The notes under the pieces: model-generated
Seen by the model: only the letters and a program-made list of their open reading frames with translations
Told to the model about the DNA's origin: nothing
Databases searched by the model: none
Assembly (NCBI GenBank): GCA_022705565.1
Contig: JAKJEF010000003.1
Span: 1 to 49,339 of the forward strand
Source of the DNA: Patescibacteria group bacterium
Lineage (GTDB): Bacteria > Patescibacteriota > Minisyncoccia > UBA6257 > Colwellbacteraceae
Direction: 5' to 3'
Length of the DNA: 49,339 nt
Made by a program: the position numbers and the translations under genes
Shown: piece after piece, positions 40,330 through 49,146 of the stretch
Layout: each line of letters begins with the position of its first letter
How positions within the stretch are numbered: the stretch's first letter is position 1

Positions 40330-41240
40330 AGTTTTGCGGAAATATCCGTTTTCAGGAATTCTTCGAGAAGCCGATCGGCTTCCGATTTATCTTTAATCCA
40401 TTTGATCGTCTGATCTTTCTTGAACCAGGTCATTTGGCGCCTCGCGTATTGCCGGATGGCCTTCAAAAGCTCTTGCCGCATTTCTTCACAGCTTAACTGT
40501 CCGCGAAGATAGAGCGAGATGTATCGGTATTCGAGTCCGAGATCGAAAAGACGTTTCCAGGAAAGGCCGTTTTTATAAAGCCGCTTCACCTCGTCCACCA
40601 TGCCCGATTGAAGGCGCTTGTCTAGACGAACCTCGATCCGTTCGTCGAGCTTTTCCATCGGATAAGAAATGCCGATTTTCAAGGTATCGTAGCGAGCCCG
40701 GCGTTTCGGTTTCGGGACGGGTTTTCCGGATGCCATCACGATCTCGAGAGCCCGAATAAGCCGAACCCTGTTTTTTCGATCGATCGAAGCGAAACGGTCC
40801 GGATCAATATCCGATAATTTTGCGGCCAGTTTCTCGGTTGAAAGTTTCTCGAGAGTTTTTCTTATTTTAGGATTCGGCGGAATCGGAGCGATTGCGTCGT
40901 CGTAGAGTAAAGCGTCGATATAAAATCCCGTGCCGCCGCAAACAATCGGGAGTTTGCCGCGACGCAAAATATCATCGATCGCTTTTTTACTAAGCTGACC
41001 ATAATCCGATGCCGTAAAGATTCTTCTGGGAGAAGCCACATCCAAAAGATGATGGGGAATGCCCCTCATTTCTTTTTCGGAGATTTTTCCCGAACCGATG
41101 TCCAAACCTTTGTAAACCTGTCTTGAATCGGCGGAAACAATCTCTCCATTGTGTTTTATGGCTAGTTCGACCGCCAGATCGGATTTACCCGAAGCGGTTG
41201 GCCCCAAGACGACGATGATTTTTTTGTCGGTTTTAATCAC
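40326..41240 (-). CDS. miaA: tRNA dimethylallyltransferase
   Basis: MiaA attaches a dimethylallyl group to A37 of tRNAs reading UNN codons. The 304-residue protein has the P-loop VVLGPTASGKSDLAVELA, SADSRQVYKGLDIGSGK, GIPHHLLD, VCGGTGFYIDALL and RYARRQMTWFKK. The ATG is at 41240. thrS lies upstream on the same strand, with a terminator between. Confidence 0.95.
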   Translation of the reverse strand: MIKTDKKIIVVLGPTASGKSDLAVELAIKHNGEIVSADSRQVYKGLDIGSGKISEKEMRGIPHHLLDVASPRRIFTASDYGQLSKKAIDDILRRGKLPIVCGGTGFYIDALLYDDAIAPIPPNPKIRKTLEKLSTEKLAAKLSDIDPDRFASIDRKNRVRLIRALEIVMASGKPVPKPKRRARYDTLKIGISYPMEKLDERIEVRLDKRLQSGMVDEVKRLYKNGLSWKRLFDLGLEYRYISLYLRGQLSCEEMRQELLKAIRQYARRQMTWFKKDQTIKWIKDKSEADRLLEEFLKTDISAKL

Positions 41241-41273
41241 TATTTTAATTTATACGAGTTTTACCGGGTTAAC

Positions 41274-41300
41274 AAAACCCCTTCATTTTGAAGGGGTTTT
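41274..41300 (-). terminator. Intrinsic terminator after thrS
   Basis: AAAACCCCTTC and GAAGGGGTTTT form an 11-bp stem with a short T/A loop and a T-run on either strand. It lies 13 bases after the thrS stop. Confidence 0.9.
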
Positions 41301-41313
41301 GGATGGGGTCTGA

Positions 41314-43107
41314 TTATTTCTTGTCTTTGATCTCTTGTTTCAGGTCGGCGATAAACGAGTCGAGCGGTTTTTGGCCGAGATCCCCTTCGGAGCGTTTTCT
41401 CACCGAGACCGTATGCGTTTTGGTCTCCGCGTCTCCGACGATAAGAAGATAAGGGATTTTCTGCATTTCCGCGTTTCGAATGCGGCGTCCCAAAGTTTCG
41501 GCGGCCGAATGGAGTTCGACACGGATATCTTCGGATTCCAATTTTATTTTGACCTCTTCGGCGTAGCGATTGAACTTCTCGGAGACCGGAATGATCGCCA
41601 CCTGGACCGGAGAAAGCCATGTCGGGAAAGCGCCGGCGAAGTGCTCTATGAGAATACCCATAAATCTTTCGAGCGAGCCGTAGATTACCCGGTGGATGAC
41701 CGCCGGAGTCTTTTCTTTTCCGTCTTTATCGGTGTATTTGAGGTCGAATTTTCTGGGCAGTTGGAAATCCAGCTGGATTGTTCCGGTTTGCCATTGCCGT
41801 CCCAGAGAATCCTGCATCAAGATATCGAGCTTCGGACCGTAGAAAGCGCCTTCGCCCTGACCGATGAAATAATCGAACTTGTTTTTCTTCAAGATGGCCT
41901 CCAATTCTTTTTCGGCGCGCGCCCAAGTTTTGTCGTCGCCCATATAATCGTCCGGTTTTGTTCCGAGTCTGATCTTGAATTTGATGTCGAAGATCGAATA
42001 GAAAAGATTGGCGATTTCCAGGATTCTCTTGAATTCGTCGCTGATTTGCTCTTCGGTGACAAAGATATGGGCGTCGTCTTGGGCGAATTTTTGGACGCGA
42101 AAAAGGCCGTTCAGTTCTCCGGACTTCTCGTGGCGGTGAAGGGTGTCGCAATCGGAAAGACGCAACGGCAATTCCCGATAGCTATGAGTCTCCTGCTTGA
42201 AAATAGTCATCGCGTTCGGGCAATTCATCGGTTTCAGACAGTAAACGCCGTCCTCGCCCATGTCGCTTATGAACATATTTTCCCGATAATGGTCCCAATG
42301 CCCCGAAGTCTCGTACAGCTGCTTTTTATTGAGCAAAGGAGTGATGGTTTCGAGATAGCCTCTTTTTTTGTGCTCCTCGCGCCAGAACTTCAGGAGCTCG
42401 TTCACCATGATCGTTCCTTTGGGAAGCCAGTAAGGCATCCCCGGAGCCGTCTCGTCAATGAAGAATATTCCGAGTTCTTTGCCGAGCTTTTTGTGATCGC
42501 GTTTTTCCGCCTCTTCCAGCAGCCGGAGATAATCATCGAGCTCTTTCTTGTTTGAGAAGGCCAATCCATAGATGCGTTGGAGCATGGGATTTTTTTCGTT
42601 TCCTCTCCAGTAAGCTCCGGCGATCGAAGTGAGCTTGAAAGCTTCGGGATCGATCTCCGCAGTCGATTTGACGTGAGGTCCGGCGCAAAGATCGATAAAA
42701 AGAGGATTTTTCAAACTCTTGTCGTAGGTTTTGTAGACGCTCAAGGGTTTTTTCGCTTTCCGGAGTTCATCCACCAGTTCCAGCTTGAACGGCTGGTCTT
42801 TGAAGATTTTTCTCGCTTCGGTCGGAGTAACGATCTCTTTTTTGAATTTCAGTCCCTGTTTCAGAAGCTCTCTTACGCGGCCTTCGATGGCTTTCAAGTT
42901 GTCTTCGGAAATCTCCTTGATTCCGAAGTCGTAATAAAAGCCGTTTTCGATCGTGGGACCGATGCCGAGTTTGGCCTTGGGAAATCTTTCGAGGGTCGCC
43001 AAGGCGACGATGTGGGAAATCGAGTGTCTGATCGCCTCGAGATCCGGTTTTCCGGCGGCTTTTTTCGAGCCGGCCGGTTTCTTTATATTATTTTTGCTGA
43101 TTCGCAT
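41314..43107 (-). CDS. thrS: Threonyl-tRNA synthetase without TGS domain
   Basis: From ATG 43107 the protein has 597 residues. It begins with a Lys-rich tail and then the N2 editing domain (AIRHSISHIVALATLERFPK, GIGPTIENGFYYDF), so the N-terminal TGS domain is absent. The catalytic core is present (MNCPNAMTIFKQETHSYREL, FRVQKFAQDDAHIF, HRVIYGSLERFMGILIEH) and the anticodon-binding domain ends the protein (VSEKFNRYAEEV, VSVRKRSEGDLG). I choose 43107 because it overlaps the upstream dnaE by only 25 bases; the open frame itself extends to 43176. Confidence 0.94.
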   Translation of the reverse strand: MRISKNNIKKPAGSKKAAGKPDLEAIRHSISHIVALATLERFPKAKLGIGPTIENGFYYDFGIKEISEDNLKAIEGRVRELLKQGLKFKKEIVTPTEARKIFKDQPFKLELVDELRKAKKPLSVYKTYDKSLKNPLFIDLCAGPHVKSTAEIDPEAFKLTSIAGAYWRGNEKNPMLQRIYGLAFSNKKELDDYLRLLEEAEKRDHKKLGKELGIFFIDETAPGMPYWLPKGTIMVNELLKFWREEHKKRGYLETITPLLNKKQLYETSGHWDHYRENMFISDMGEDGVYCLKPMNCPNAMTIFKQETHSYRELPLRLSDCDTLHRHEKSGELNGLFRVQKFAQDDAHIFVTEEQISDEFKRILEIANLFYSIFDIKFKIRLGTKPDDYMGDDKTWARAEKELEAILKKNKFDYFIGQGEGAFYGPKLDILMQDSLGRQWQTGTIQLDFQLPRKFDLKYTDKDGKEKTPAVIHRVIYGSLERFMGILIEHFAGAFPTWLSPVQVAIIPVSEKFNRYAEEVKIKLESEDIRVELHSAAETLGRRIRNAEMQKIPYLLIVGDAETKTHTVSVRKRSEGDLGQKPLDSFIADLKQEIKDKK

Positions 43108-46100
43108 ATTATTTTTGGTTCTCCGTTTTTTCTGGATACTCGTCCTTTTACTTGCAGTATCGTGTTTTCTCTCCAAATGTCGGGATGCTTTTGGATGGTG
43201 TCGTTGAAGACCAATATTTCCACATTATTACTCAAATCTTCCAGTTTTACAAACAGCATCGGCTGTCCGTTTTTGGTGTTGATTTTTTGGATTTTGGAAA
43301 CAAGACCCGTCACCGTCACATTGTATCCGTCGCGGATGTTTTTGACATCCTTTAAGGGAGTGACGCCGTCGTTGTTGTGCTTGAATCCGTTCAAGGGGTG
43401 GTCCGAAACGAACAATCCCAAAAGCTCTTTTTCCCAATTAAGTTTTTCCATATTCGTCGCCGGGGCGACCGGCGTCAGCTTGATCGTCATCTTCGGCGCT
43501 CCTCCGAAAAGACTGGTCTGGCTCACGGCCAAACTCCGACGATATGCGCTCAAGGTTCTAATGATGTCGTCGAGGTTCATTAAAAGTGTTTTTCTCTCGA
43601 CGCTCAAAGAATCCATGGCGCCGCATTTGATGAGACTTTCCAAAGATTTCTTGTTCAGATCTTTGTGGTTGATCCTCGAAACAAAATCTTCAAGGTTGGA
43701 AAAAGGTCCGCCGCGGAGCCGTTCGTCGACAATGGCCTGGGTGATGCCGACACCGACGTTTTTGACGGCCGACAATCCGAAACGGATATTCTGGTTCTCC
43801 GGAGCGAAATCCGAATAGCTCTTGTTCACATCCGGCGGCAGAACCTGGATTTTCATGCGGCGGCAATCGGCGACGAGAACGGCGATACGCTCCACGTCCG
43901 AAGAATCGTTATTTAAAAGGCTCGTCATGAATTCCTGCGGATAATGGGCTTTCAAGTAAGCGGTTTCGTATCCGATCAGGGCATAGCAGACCGAATGGGC
44001 TTTGTTGAATCCGTACCTGGCGAAAGGCTCGGCCAGTTTCCAGAGGTCTTCTCCGAGCTTTTTGTCTCCCAGGGTTTTCTCCACGCCGGAAACGAATTTG
44101 CCGGCCTGCTCGTCGAGCAAGGATTTGATCTTTTTGCCGACGGCTTTTCTCAAAACATCGGCTTCGCCGTAGGTGAATCCCGCCATTTCGCGGGCGATCA
44201 TGAGGAGTTGCTCCTGGTAGATCATGATACCGTAGGTACCGCTCAAAATCGGCTCGAGCTTCGGATGGAGATAGGTTATCGGTTCGCGACCCTGCTTTCT
44301 CGCGATATACGAAGGAATAAGCTCCATCGGTCCCGGACGGAACAGCGCGACCATGGCCACCAGGTCTTCGAAACGGTCGGCTTTCATGGCCATGAGCCAG
44401 CGCGTCATTCCCGCGCCTTCAAATTGGAAAACGCCGATGTTTTCGCCGCGCTGGAGCAGGTTGAAAGTGTCTTGGTCGTTCAGAGGGAGCTTATTGATGT
44501 CGATCGAATCTCCTTTTTCTTTGACAAGCCTGAGGCAGCCCTCGATGATGGTCAGGTTTCGGAGCCCCAAAAAGTCCATTTTAAGGAGGCCCAGGTCTTC
44601 GATGGCGTGCATCTCGAACTGGGTGATATAGGCGGTTTCGTCCTGCGGCGATCGCTGGAGAGGCGCGTATTCGGTGATCGGCTTATCGGTGATGACGACT
44701 CCGGCGGCGTGGACCGAGGCGTGCCTGGCCACGCCCTCGAGCTTCGAAGCGGCGTCGATTATTTTTTTGGCGTCCGGATCGGCTTCGTATTCTTTCCGGA
44801 ATTCGGCGTTCGATTCAAGCAGATCTTCGAGCTGGTGGCTCGACCTCGACTGGTTCGGTTCGAAAGGAATCAGTTTGGCGATATGGTCGACGAAAGAATA
44901 AGGATAGCCAAGCGCCCGGCCCGAATCCCTGATGGCGGCCCGGGCCGCCAAAGTCCCGAAAGTGATTATCTGGGCCACGTGATCGTCCCCGTATTTTTCT
45001 TTAACATAGCCGATGACTTCTTCCCTTCTCGTATCGGCGAAATCCATGTCGATATCCGGCATTTGGATCCTCGCCGGATTAAGGAATCTCTCGAAAAGCA
45101 ATCCGTAAGGCAAGGGATTGACGTCGGTGATCCCAAGGATATAAACGATAATGCTCGAAGCGGCCGAACCTCTGCCCGGACCAACGACAATGCCGTGGCT
45201 TTTGGCCCAGCGCACAAAGTCCTGGACAATCAGCAAGTAGCTTGCGAAGCCGGTTTGTTCGATGACCGAGAATTCGTAATCAAGCCTTTCTTTTATTTCC
45301 GGCGTGATCTCCGCAAACCGTTCGCCGATTCTCTCGTCGATCAGCTTTTTCAAATAAGAAAGACTGGTTTCTCCTTCGGGAATGGGATAAGCCGGCAGCT
45401 TATTTTTTCCAAGCTCGAATTCAAAAACGCATTTTTCGGCGATTTTAACGGTATTTTCCAGGGCTTCGGGAATGTCCGCGAAAAGTTCGGCCATTTTGTC
45501 CGGCGAGGTTAAAGAAAGATCGAATTCCTTCATCGTCAATCTTTTTTCGTCGTCGAAATGGTTCTGGGTTTGGATGGCGAGAAGCACTTCGTGGGTGGCC
45601 TTGTCTTCGGGCCGGAGATAGTGGGAATCCTGGGTGGCGACCAGGGGAATTTGAAGTTCGTTCGCCAGTTTGATGAGTTTCGGCCGAATCTCGCCCGAAT
45701 GCTGCTGGACTTCGATGTAAAAATCTTCGGCGAAAAGGTTCTTGTAGAACATGGCCACGGTTTTGGCCTCTTCGGTTCGACCGAGCTCGAGTAGCCTCGG
45801 GATTTCTCCGTTGAAGCATCCGGAAAGGCAAACCAGCCCTTCATGGTGTTTCTCGATCAATTCGTGGTCGATGCGCGGTTTGTAATAAAACCCTTCGATG
45901 TTCGCCGCCGTGACCAGCTTCACGAGGTTTTTGTATCCGATTTCGTTCTTGACGAGCAGGGTGAGGTGATAGCGGATATTGTCCACTTTGGGGTTTTTGG
46001 AGAATCTCGATCCGAAGGCGACGTAGAGCTCCGAGCCGATAATCGGCTTTACGCCTGCGGCTTTGGCTTTTTTGTAGAACTCCACGGCTCCGTACATGTT

Positions 46101-46226
46101 GCCGTGGTCGGTGACGGCCAAAGCCTCCATCCCCAGTTCTTTGGCGTAGTTCACGAGATCGTCGATTTTCGACAATCCGTCCAATAGCGAGTAATGGCTG
46201 TGGGTATGAAGGTGGACGAATTTCAT
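43083..46226 (-). CDS. dnaE: DNA polymerase III alpha subunit
   Basis: DnaE is the replicative polymerase. The 1047-residue protein from ATG 46226 has an N-terminal PHP domain (FVHLHTHSHYSLLDGL, VTDHGNMYG, SELYVAF, QDSHYL), in which the metal-binding His, Asp, Glu and Cys residues appear intact. It continues with the catalytic segment PDIDMDFADTRREEV, GPGRGSAASSIIVYILGI, the helix-hairpin-helix region and a C-terminal OB fold (VTVTGLVSKIQKINTKNGQP). TATAAT lies 7 bases before the ATG, so the mRNA is probably leaderless. The 3' end overlaps thrS by 25 bases. Confidence 0.96.
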   Translation of the reverse strand: MKFVHLHTHSHYSLLDGLSKIDDLVNYAKELGMEALAVTDHGNMYGAVEFYKKAKAAGVKPIIGSELYVAFGSRFSKNPKVDNIRYHLTLLVKNEIGYKNLVKLVTAANIEGFYYKPRIDHELIEKHHEGLVCLSGCFNGEIPRLLELGRTEEAKTVAMFYKNLFAEDFYIEVQQHSGEIRPKLIKLANELQIPLVATQDSHYLRPEDKATHEVLLAIQTQNHFDDEKRLTMKEFDLSLTSPDKMAELFADIPEALENTVKIAEKCVFEFELGKNKLPAYPIPEGETSLSYLKKLIDERIGERFAEITPEIKERLDYEFSVIEQTGFASYLLIVQDFVRWAKSHGIVVGPGRGSAASSIIVYILGITDVNPLPYGLLFERFLNPARIQMPDIDMDFADTRREEVIGYVKEKYGDDHVAQIITFGTLAARAAIRDSGRALGYPYSFVDHIAKLIPFEPNQSRSSHQLEDLLESNAEFRKEYEADPDAKKIIDAASKLEGVARHASVHAAGVVITDKPITEYAPLQRSPQDETAYITQFEMHAIEDLGLLKMDFLGLRNLTIIEGCLRLVKEKGDSIDINKLPLNDQDTFNLLQRGENIGVFQFEGAGMTRWLMAMKADRFEDLVAMVALFRPGPMELIPSYIARKQGREPITYLHPKLEPILSGTYGIMIYQEQLLMIAREMAGFTYGEADVLRKAVGKKIKSLLDEQAGKFVSGVEKTLGDKKLGEDLWKLAEPFARYGFNKAHSVCYALIGYETAYLKAHYPQEFMTSLLNNDSSDVERIAVLVADCRRMKIQVLPPDVNKSYSDFAPENQNIRFGLSAVKNVGVGITQAIVDERLRGGPFSNLEDFVSRINHKDLNKKSLESLIKCGAMDSLSVERKTLLMNLDDIIRTLSAYRRSLAVSQTSLFGGAPKMTIKLTPVAPATNMEKLNWEKELLGLFVSDHPLNGFKHNNDGVTPLKDVKNIRDGYNVTVTGLVSKIQKINTKNGQPMLFVKLEDLSNNVEILVFNDTIQKHPDIWRENTILQVKGRVSRKNGEPKIICESAKII

Positions 46227-46233
46227 TGGTATA

Positions 46234-46239
46234 ATTATA
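46234..46239 (-). promoter_or_regulatory. -10 box of leaderless dnaE promoter
   Basis: On the minus strand TATAAT is followed by 7 bases and then the dnaE ATG at 46226. A weak TTTGGA -35 lies 18 bases upstream. Confidence 0.7.
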
Positions 46240-46283
46240 AAGCGATTGACTATAGGCTCCAAACTGGGAGATTTGTCCGGGTG

Positions 46284-46312
46284 TTGACAAGAAGATAAAC
46301 AATGCTTATCAT
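46284..46312 (+). promoter_or_regulatory. Strong promoter leading straight into a terminator
   Basis: TTGACA (46284-46289) and TATCAT (46307-46312) are separated by 17 bases. Transcription would start near 46319 and meet a terminator at 46329-46359. Confidence 0.6.
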
Positions 46313-46328
46313 ATATTTAATATGATCA

Positions 46329-46359
46329 CTGCTCCTGCCTATCGGCAAGGGCAGTTTTT
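46329..46359 (+). terminator. Intrinsic terminator or attenuator
   Basis: CTGCTCCTGCC and GGCAAGGGCAG form an 11-bp stem (one mismatch, one G-T) around TATC, followed by TTTTT. It lies between a consensus-like promoter and the NYN gene. Confidence 0.8.
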
Positions 46360-46375
46360 GTTATAGAATTTCTGT

Positions 46376-46936
46376 ATGGCGCACTCGCTCGGTCAAAAAC
46401 AAAGAACCGCTGTTTATATAGACGGTAGTAATTTTTATCACTACCTTAAAAATAAACAGATAGGATTTCACAAAGGAGGTTTTTTCGATTTCGAGGAGTT
46501 CGTTTCTTATTTGGTCGGTGCCGGAAGAGAATGCGTTTCCAAAAGATATTACACGGGGATTTTTAGGAATATTGATAATTCCGATAAAAGTATTTCTCTT
46601 GTTTCGGGACAGCAGAAATTTCTGGCTAAATTAGAAAATGCCGGTTTCATTATTAAAAGAGGAAATATTATGTATGACGCGGGTAAACCGCGAGAAAAAG
46701 GAACCGATGTCAAAATAGCAGTGGATTTGATCGTGGGTGCGGTCGATGACGAATACGATACGGCTATATTGATCAGCTCCGATACCGATTTAATACCGGC
46801 TTTGAAATATATTAGATATAAAAACAAGAGAATCGAATATGTTGGGTTTTCTCACGCACCCTCTTTTGGAATTCAAAAGAACGTTGATTTTTCTAGGTTA
46901 TTTTTACCCGAAGAAATTCATAAATTTATTAAATAA
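46376..46936 (+). CDS. NYN domain protein (LabA/DUF88-type nuclease fold)
   Basis: The 186-residue protein has the PIN-like NYN fold with acidic residues placed as in RNases of this class: YIDGSNFYHY (Asp16, Asn19), KGTDVKIAVDL (Asp111, Asp117) and LISSDTDLIPAL (Asp136, Asp138). It probably cuts or binds RNA. The gene is clearly more AT-rich than its neighbours, hinting at transfer. TGTTATAGAAT-like sequence places a -10 (TAGAAT, 46364-46369) 6 bases before the ATG, so it too may be leaderless. Confidence 0.88.
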   Translation: MAHSLGQKQRTAVYIDGSNFYHYLKNKQIGFHKGGFFDFEEFVSYLVGAGRECVSKRYYTGIFRNIDNSDKSISLVSGQQKFLAKLENAGFIIKRGNIMYDAGKPREKGTDVKIAVDLIVGAVDDEYDTAILISSDTDLIPALKYIRYKNKRIEYVGFSHAPSFGIQKNVDFSRLFLPEEIHKFIK

Positions 46937-46957
46937 TCGTTCCCAACGCTTCTTTTT

Positions 46958-47665
46958 ATGCGCTATATTATCGGCATCGACGAAGTCGGACGCGGGCCTT
47001 TGGCCGGTCCGGTTTGCGTCGCCGCTTGTCTTTTGCCGGCCGACTTCAAAATAAAATCCGGGCCGTCGAAACTCAAAGACTCGAAACAACTTTCGGCCGC
47101 AAACAGGAAAAAATGGCGCGACTGGCTCTGCCGCGAATCCGCGAAAAGCAAAGAAAATAAAGCGGCGCCTTTGATTTACGCGATGAGCAGGGTCTATCCC
47201 CGGCGGATCGACGAGACGAACATCAATCGCGCGGCCAACGCGGCGGCCTTGAGATCATGCAGAAAAGTCTTGTTTGAACTCGGCCGGATCTCGCCGCAAG
47301 AAGCGGAAGCGCGGGTTTATCTCGACGGCGGACTGTATCTAGAAAGCCGATCGGATCAAGAGGCGATGGTCGGCCGGGATTTGGAAAAGATCTTTATAAA
47401 ATCGATCAGGACGATCGTCGCCGGAGACGAGAAATTCGTAGCCATCAAACTGGCTTCGATCGTCGCCAAAGTTTCTCGGGATAAATACATGGATCGGGAG
47501 CACAAGAAATATCCGGAATACAATTTCGCGAAACACAAAGGATACGGTACAAGAGAGCATCTCGAGGTCGTCCGGAGAGCCGGTCCTTGTCCTATTCATC
47601 GATTGACGTTTCTGAAAAAATACCGTAACATAAGGCCTGAAAAAGGCCCGTTTTCGGGTCAATAA
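46958..47665 (+). CDS. rnhB: Ribonuclease HII
   Basis: RNase HII removes RNA from RNA-DNA hybrids, including single ribonucleotides. The 235-residue protein shows YIIGIDEVGRGPLAGPV with the paired Asp-Glu, an Asp in YLDGGLYL, and IKLASIVAKVSRDKYM near the C-terminal catalytic Asp, then KGYGTREH. It is a little longer than usual because of an insertion around residues 40-75. rpmF lies just downstream. Confidence 0.94.
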   Translation: MRYIIGIDEVGRGPLAGPVCVAACLLPADFKIKSGPSKLKDSKQLSAANRKKWRDWLCRESAKSKENKAAPLIYAMSRVYPRRIDETNINRAANAAALRSCRKVLFELGRISPQEAEARVYLDGGLYLESRSDQEAMVGRDLEKIFIKSIRTIVAGDEKFVAIKLASIVAKVSRDKYMDREHKKYPEYNFAKHKGYGTREHLEVVRRAGPCPIHRLTFLKKYRNIRPEKGPFSGQ

Positions 47666-47684
47666 ACACCGTAATCATAAAAAC

Positions 47685-47834
47685 ATGCCTCCGGTAAAAC
47701 ATCATTCGAAATCCAAAGTCGGCCGCCGGCGCTCGCATCTCGCGAAGACCAAAACCGCCATGGTCGCCTGCAAGAAATGCGGAGCTCCGACAATGCCCCA
47801 TCGGGCTTGCCCCAGTTGCGGGTATTACAGATAA
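47685..47834 (+). CDS. rpmF: Ribosomal protein L32 (bL32)
   Basis: This 49-residue gene encodes L32: MPPVKHHSKSKVGRRRSHL, then CKKCG and CPSCGYY, a four-cysteine zinc ribbon. It is too short for many gene finders but the whole sequence fits the family. It lies 19 bases after rnhB and upstream of nusB. Confidence 0.93.
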   Translation: MPPVKHHSKSKVGRRRSHLAKTKTAMVACKKCGAPTMPHRACPSCGYYR

Positions 47835-47865
47835 CCGGCCTTTTCTTTTTTAATTTTTAACCAAC

Positions 47866-48357
47866 GTGTCCGCCCGCCAAATAGGAAGATCAGTCGCTCT
47901 ACAATCGCTCTACGAATGGGATTTCGGCGGCCAGAAAGCCGATCTCGACGCCATCCTTGATAGGAATATCAAGGAGTTTTTTCCTGATTCCGACGACAAA
48001 GATTTTATTAAGAAGCTAGTATCGGGCGTGGTCCATAAAATGCCGGATATCGACGCCATCATTGAGAAAGCCGCTCCGGAATGGCCGATCAACCAGATCG
48101 CTCCCATTGACCGTAATGTTTTGAGAATGGGTTTGTACGAACTTCTTTTCGCCGACCGGAGCGAAGTGCCGCCGAGGGTGGCCATTAACGAAGCGATCGA
48201 GCTTGCCAAAGCTTACGGCGGTCCGAATTCCGGAAAATTCATCAACGGTGTTTTGGGAACCATTTACCGGGAGATCGGTGAACCAGACAAGGGCGAGCCG
48301 ACCAAAAAAGAAAGGGAAGCCGCCGGCGAAGACAAAAGATCCGCGGAAGAAAAATAA
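47866..48357 (+). CDS. nusB: Transcription antitermination protein NusB
   Basis: NusB acts with NusE and boxA RNA in rRNA antitermination. The 163-residue protein shows [50 protein letters not shown] and [15 protein letters not shown]. The start is GTG at 47866. An extra charged tail follows the domain. rnc begins 6 bases downstream. Confidence 0.94.
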   Translation: MSARQIGRSVALQSLYEWDFGGQKADLDAILDRNIKEFFPDSDDKDFIKKLVSGVVHKMPDIDAIIEKAAPEWPINQIAPIDRNVLRMGLYELLFADRSEVPPRVAINEAIELAKAYGGPNSGKFINGVLGTIYREIGEPDKGEPTKKEREAAGEDKRSAEEK

Positions 48358-48363
48358 CCGCAC

Positions 48364-49059
48364 GTGGACATCATTTCTTTGGAAAATAAAATCGGAGTTT
48401 TCTTCAAAAACGAGAATATTCTGAAAGAAGCCCTGACTCACCGTTCCTATCTCAACGAGAATCCTTCGTGGAAACTTCCCCATAACGAAAGGCTGGAATT
48501 TTTAGGAGACGCTGTTTTGGAGCTTGTCTCCACCGAATATCTTTGGAGAGTGCGGCCGAAATTCGAAGAAGGATTGCTTACTCTTCTTCGGGCCGCTTTG
48601 GTGAACACCAAAATGCTTTCCAAAATCGCCGAAGAAGAAATCGGACTCCAAAAATACCTTCTGGTTTCCAAAGGCGAATCCCAAATGTCCGGCCGGGCCA
48701 TGGAAACGATCTTGGCCGACGCTTTCGAAGCCTTGACCGGCGCTATTTACGTGGATCAGGGTTTTGAGGCGGCCAAAGAATTCGTTTCCCGATTCGTACT
48801 CTCCCGTCTCGAGGAAATCGAAAAAGGACAGCTTTACAAAGATCCGAAAAGCCTGCTCCAGGAGATAAGCCAGGCCGACTTCAAGGTGACGCCGGAATAC
48901 AGGATTTTATCCGAATCCGGGCCGGATCACGCGCGGATCTTTACGGTCGGCGTTTATTTCGGAAACGAACTGAAAGGAGAAGGTTCCGGCGCCTCGAAAC
49001 AGGAAGCCGAAACCGACGCGGCTAAAAAAGCGCTGGAAAAATTGGAGGCCGGAAAATAA
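48364..49059 (+). CDS. rnc: Ribonuclease III
   Basis: RNase III cuts double-stranded RNA in rRNA and mRNA processing. The 231-residue protein shows ALTHRSYLNEN, the signature HNERLEFLGDAVLELV, ILADAFEALTGAIYVD with the catalytic acidic residues, and a C-terminal dsRNA-binding domain (PKSLLQEISQADFKVTPEY, GEGSGASKQEAETDAAKKAL). The start is GTG at 48364, 6 bases after nusB. Confidence 0.96.
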   Translation: MDIISLENKIGVFFKNENILKEALTHRSYLNENPSWKLPHNERLEFLGDAVLELVSTEYLWRVRPKFEEGLLTLLRAALVNTKMLSKIAEEEIGLQKYLLVSKGESQMSGRAMETILADAFEALTGAIYVDQGFEAAKEFVSRFVLSRLEEIEKGQLYKDPKSLLQEISQADFKVTPEYRILSESGPDHARIFTVGVYFGNELKGEGSGASKQEAETDAAKKALEKLEAGK

Positions 49060-49106
49060 ACTTACGGGAACGTACTTATCCCCACGCTGTGGTTGGGTTT
49101 TTGGTG

Positions 49107-49112
49107 TATAAT
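49107..49112 (+). promoter_or_regulatory. -10 box of the surface protein gene
   Basis: TATAAT lies 34 bases before the ATG at 49147, giving a leader of about 28 bases. Confidence 0.45.
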
Positions 49113-49146
49113 TTATTCAAGAATTCGTCTTTATATAAATAAAGAT

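Noticed and set aside
41335-45512. Long open frames on the plus strand opposite thrS and dnaE
   Set aside because: They are antisense shadows caused by biased codon use; no family features are present and the minus-strand genes are certain.
47632-47655. Terminator between rnhB and rpmF
   Set aside because: The AGGCCT/AGGCC hairpin lies inside the rnhB coding end and its T-run is weak.
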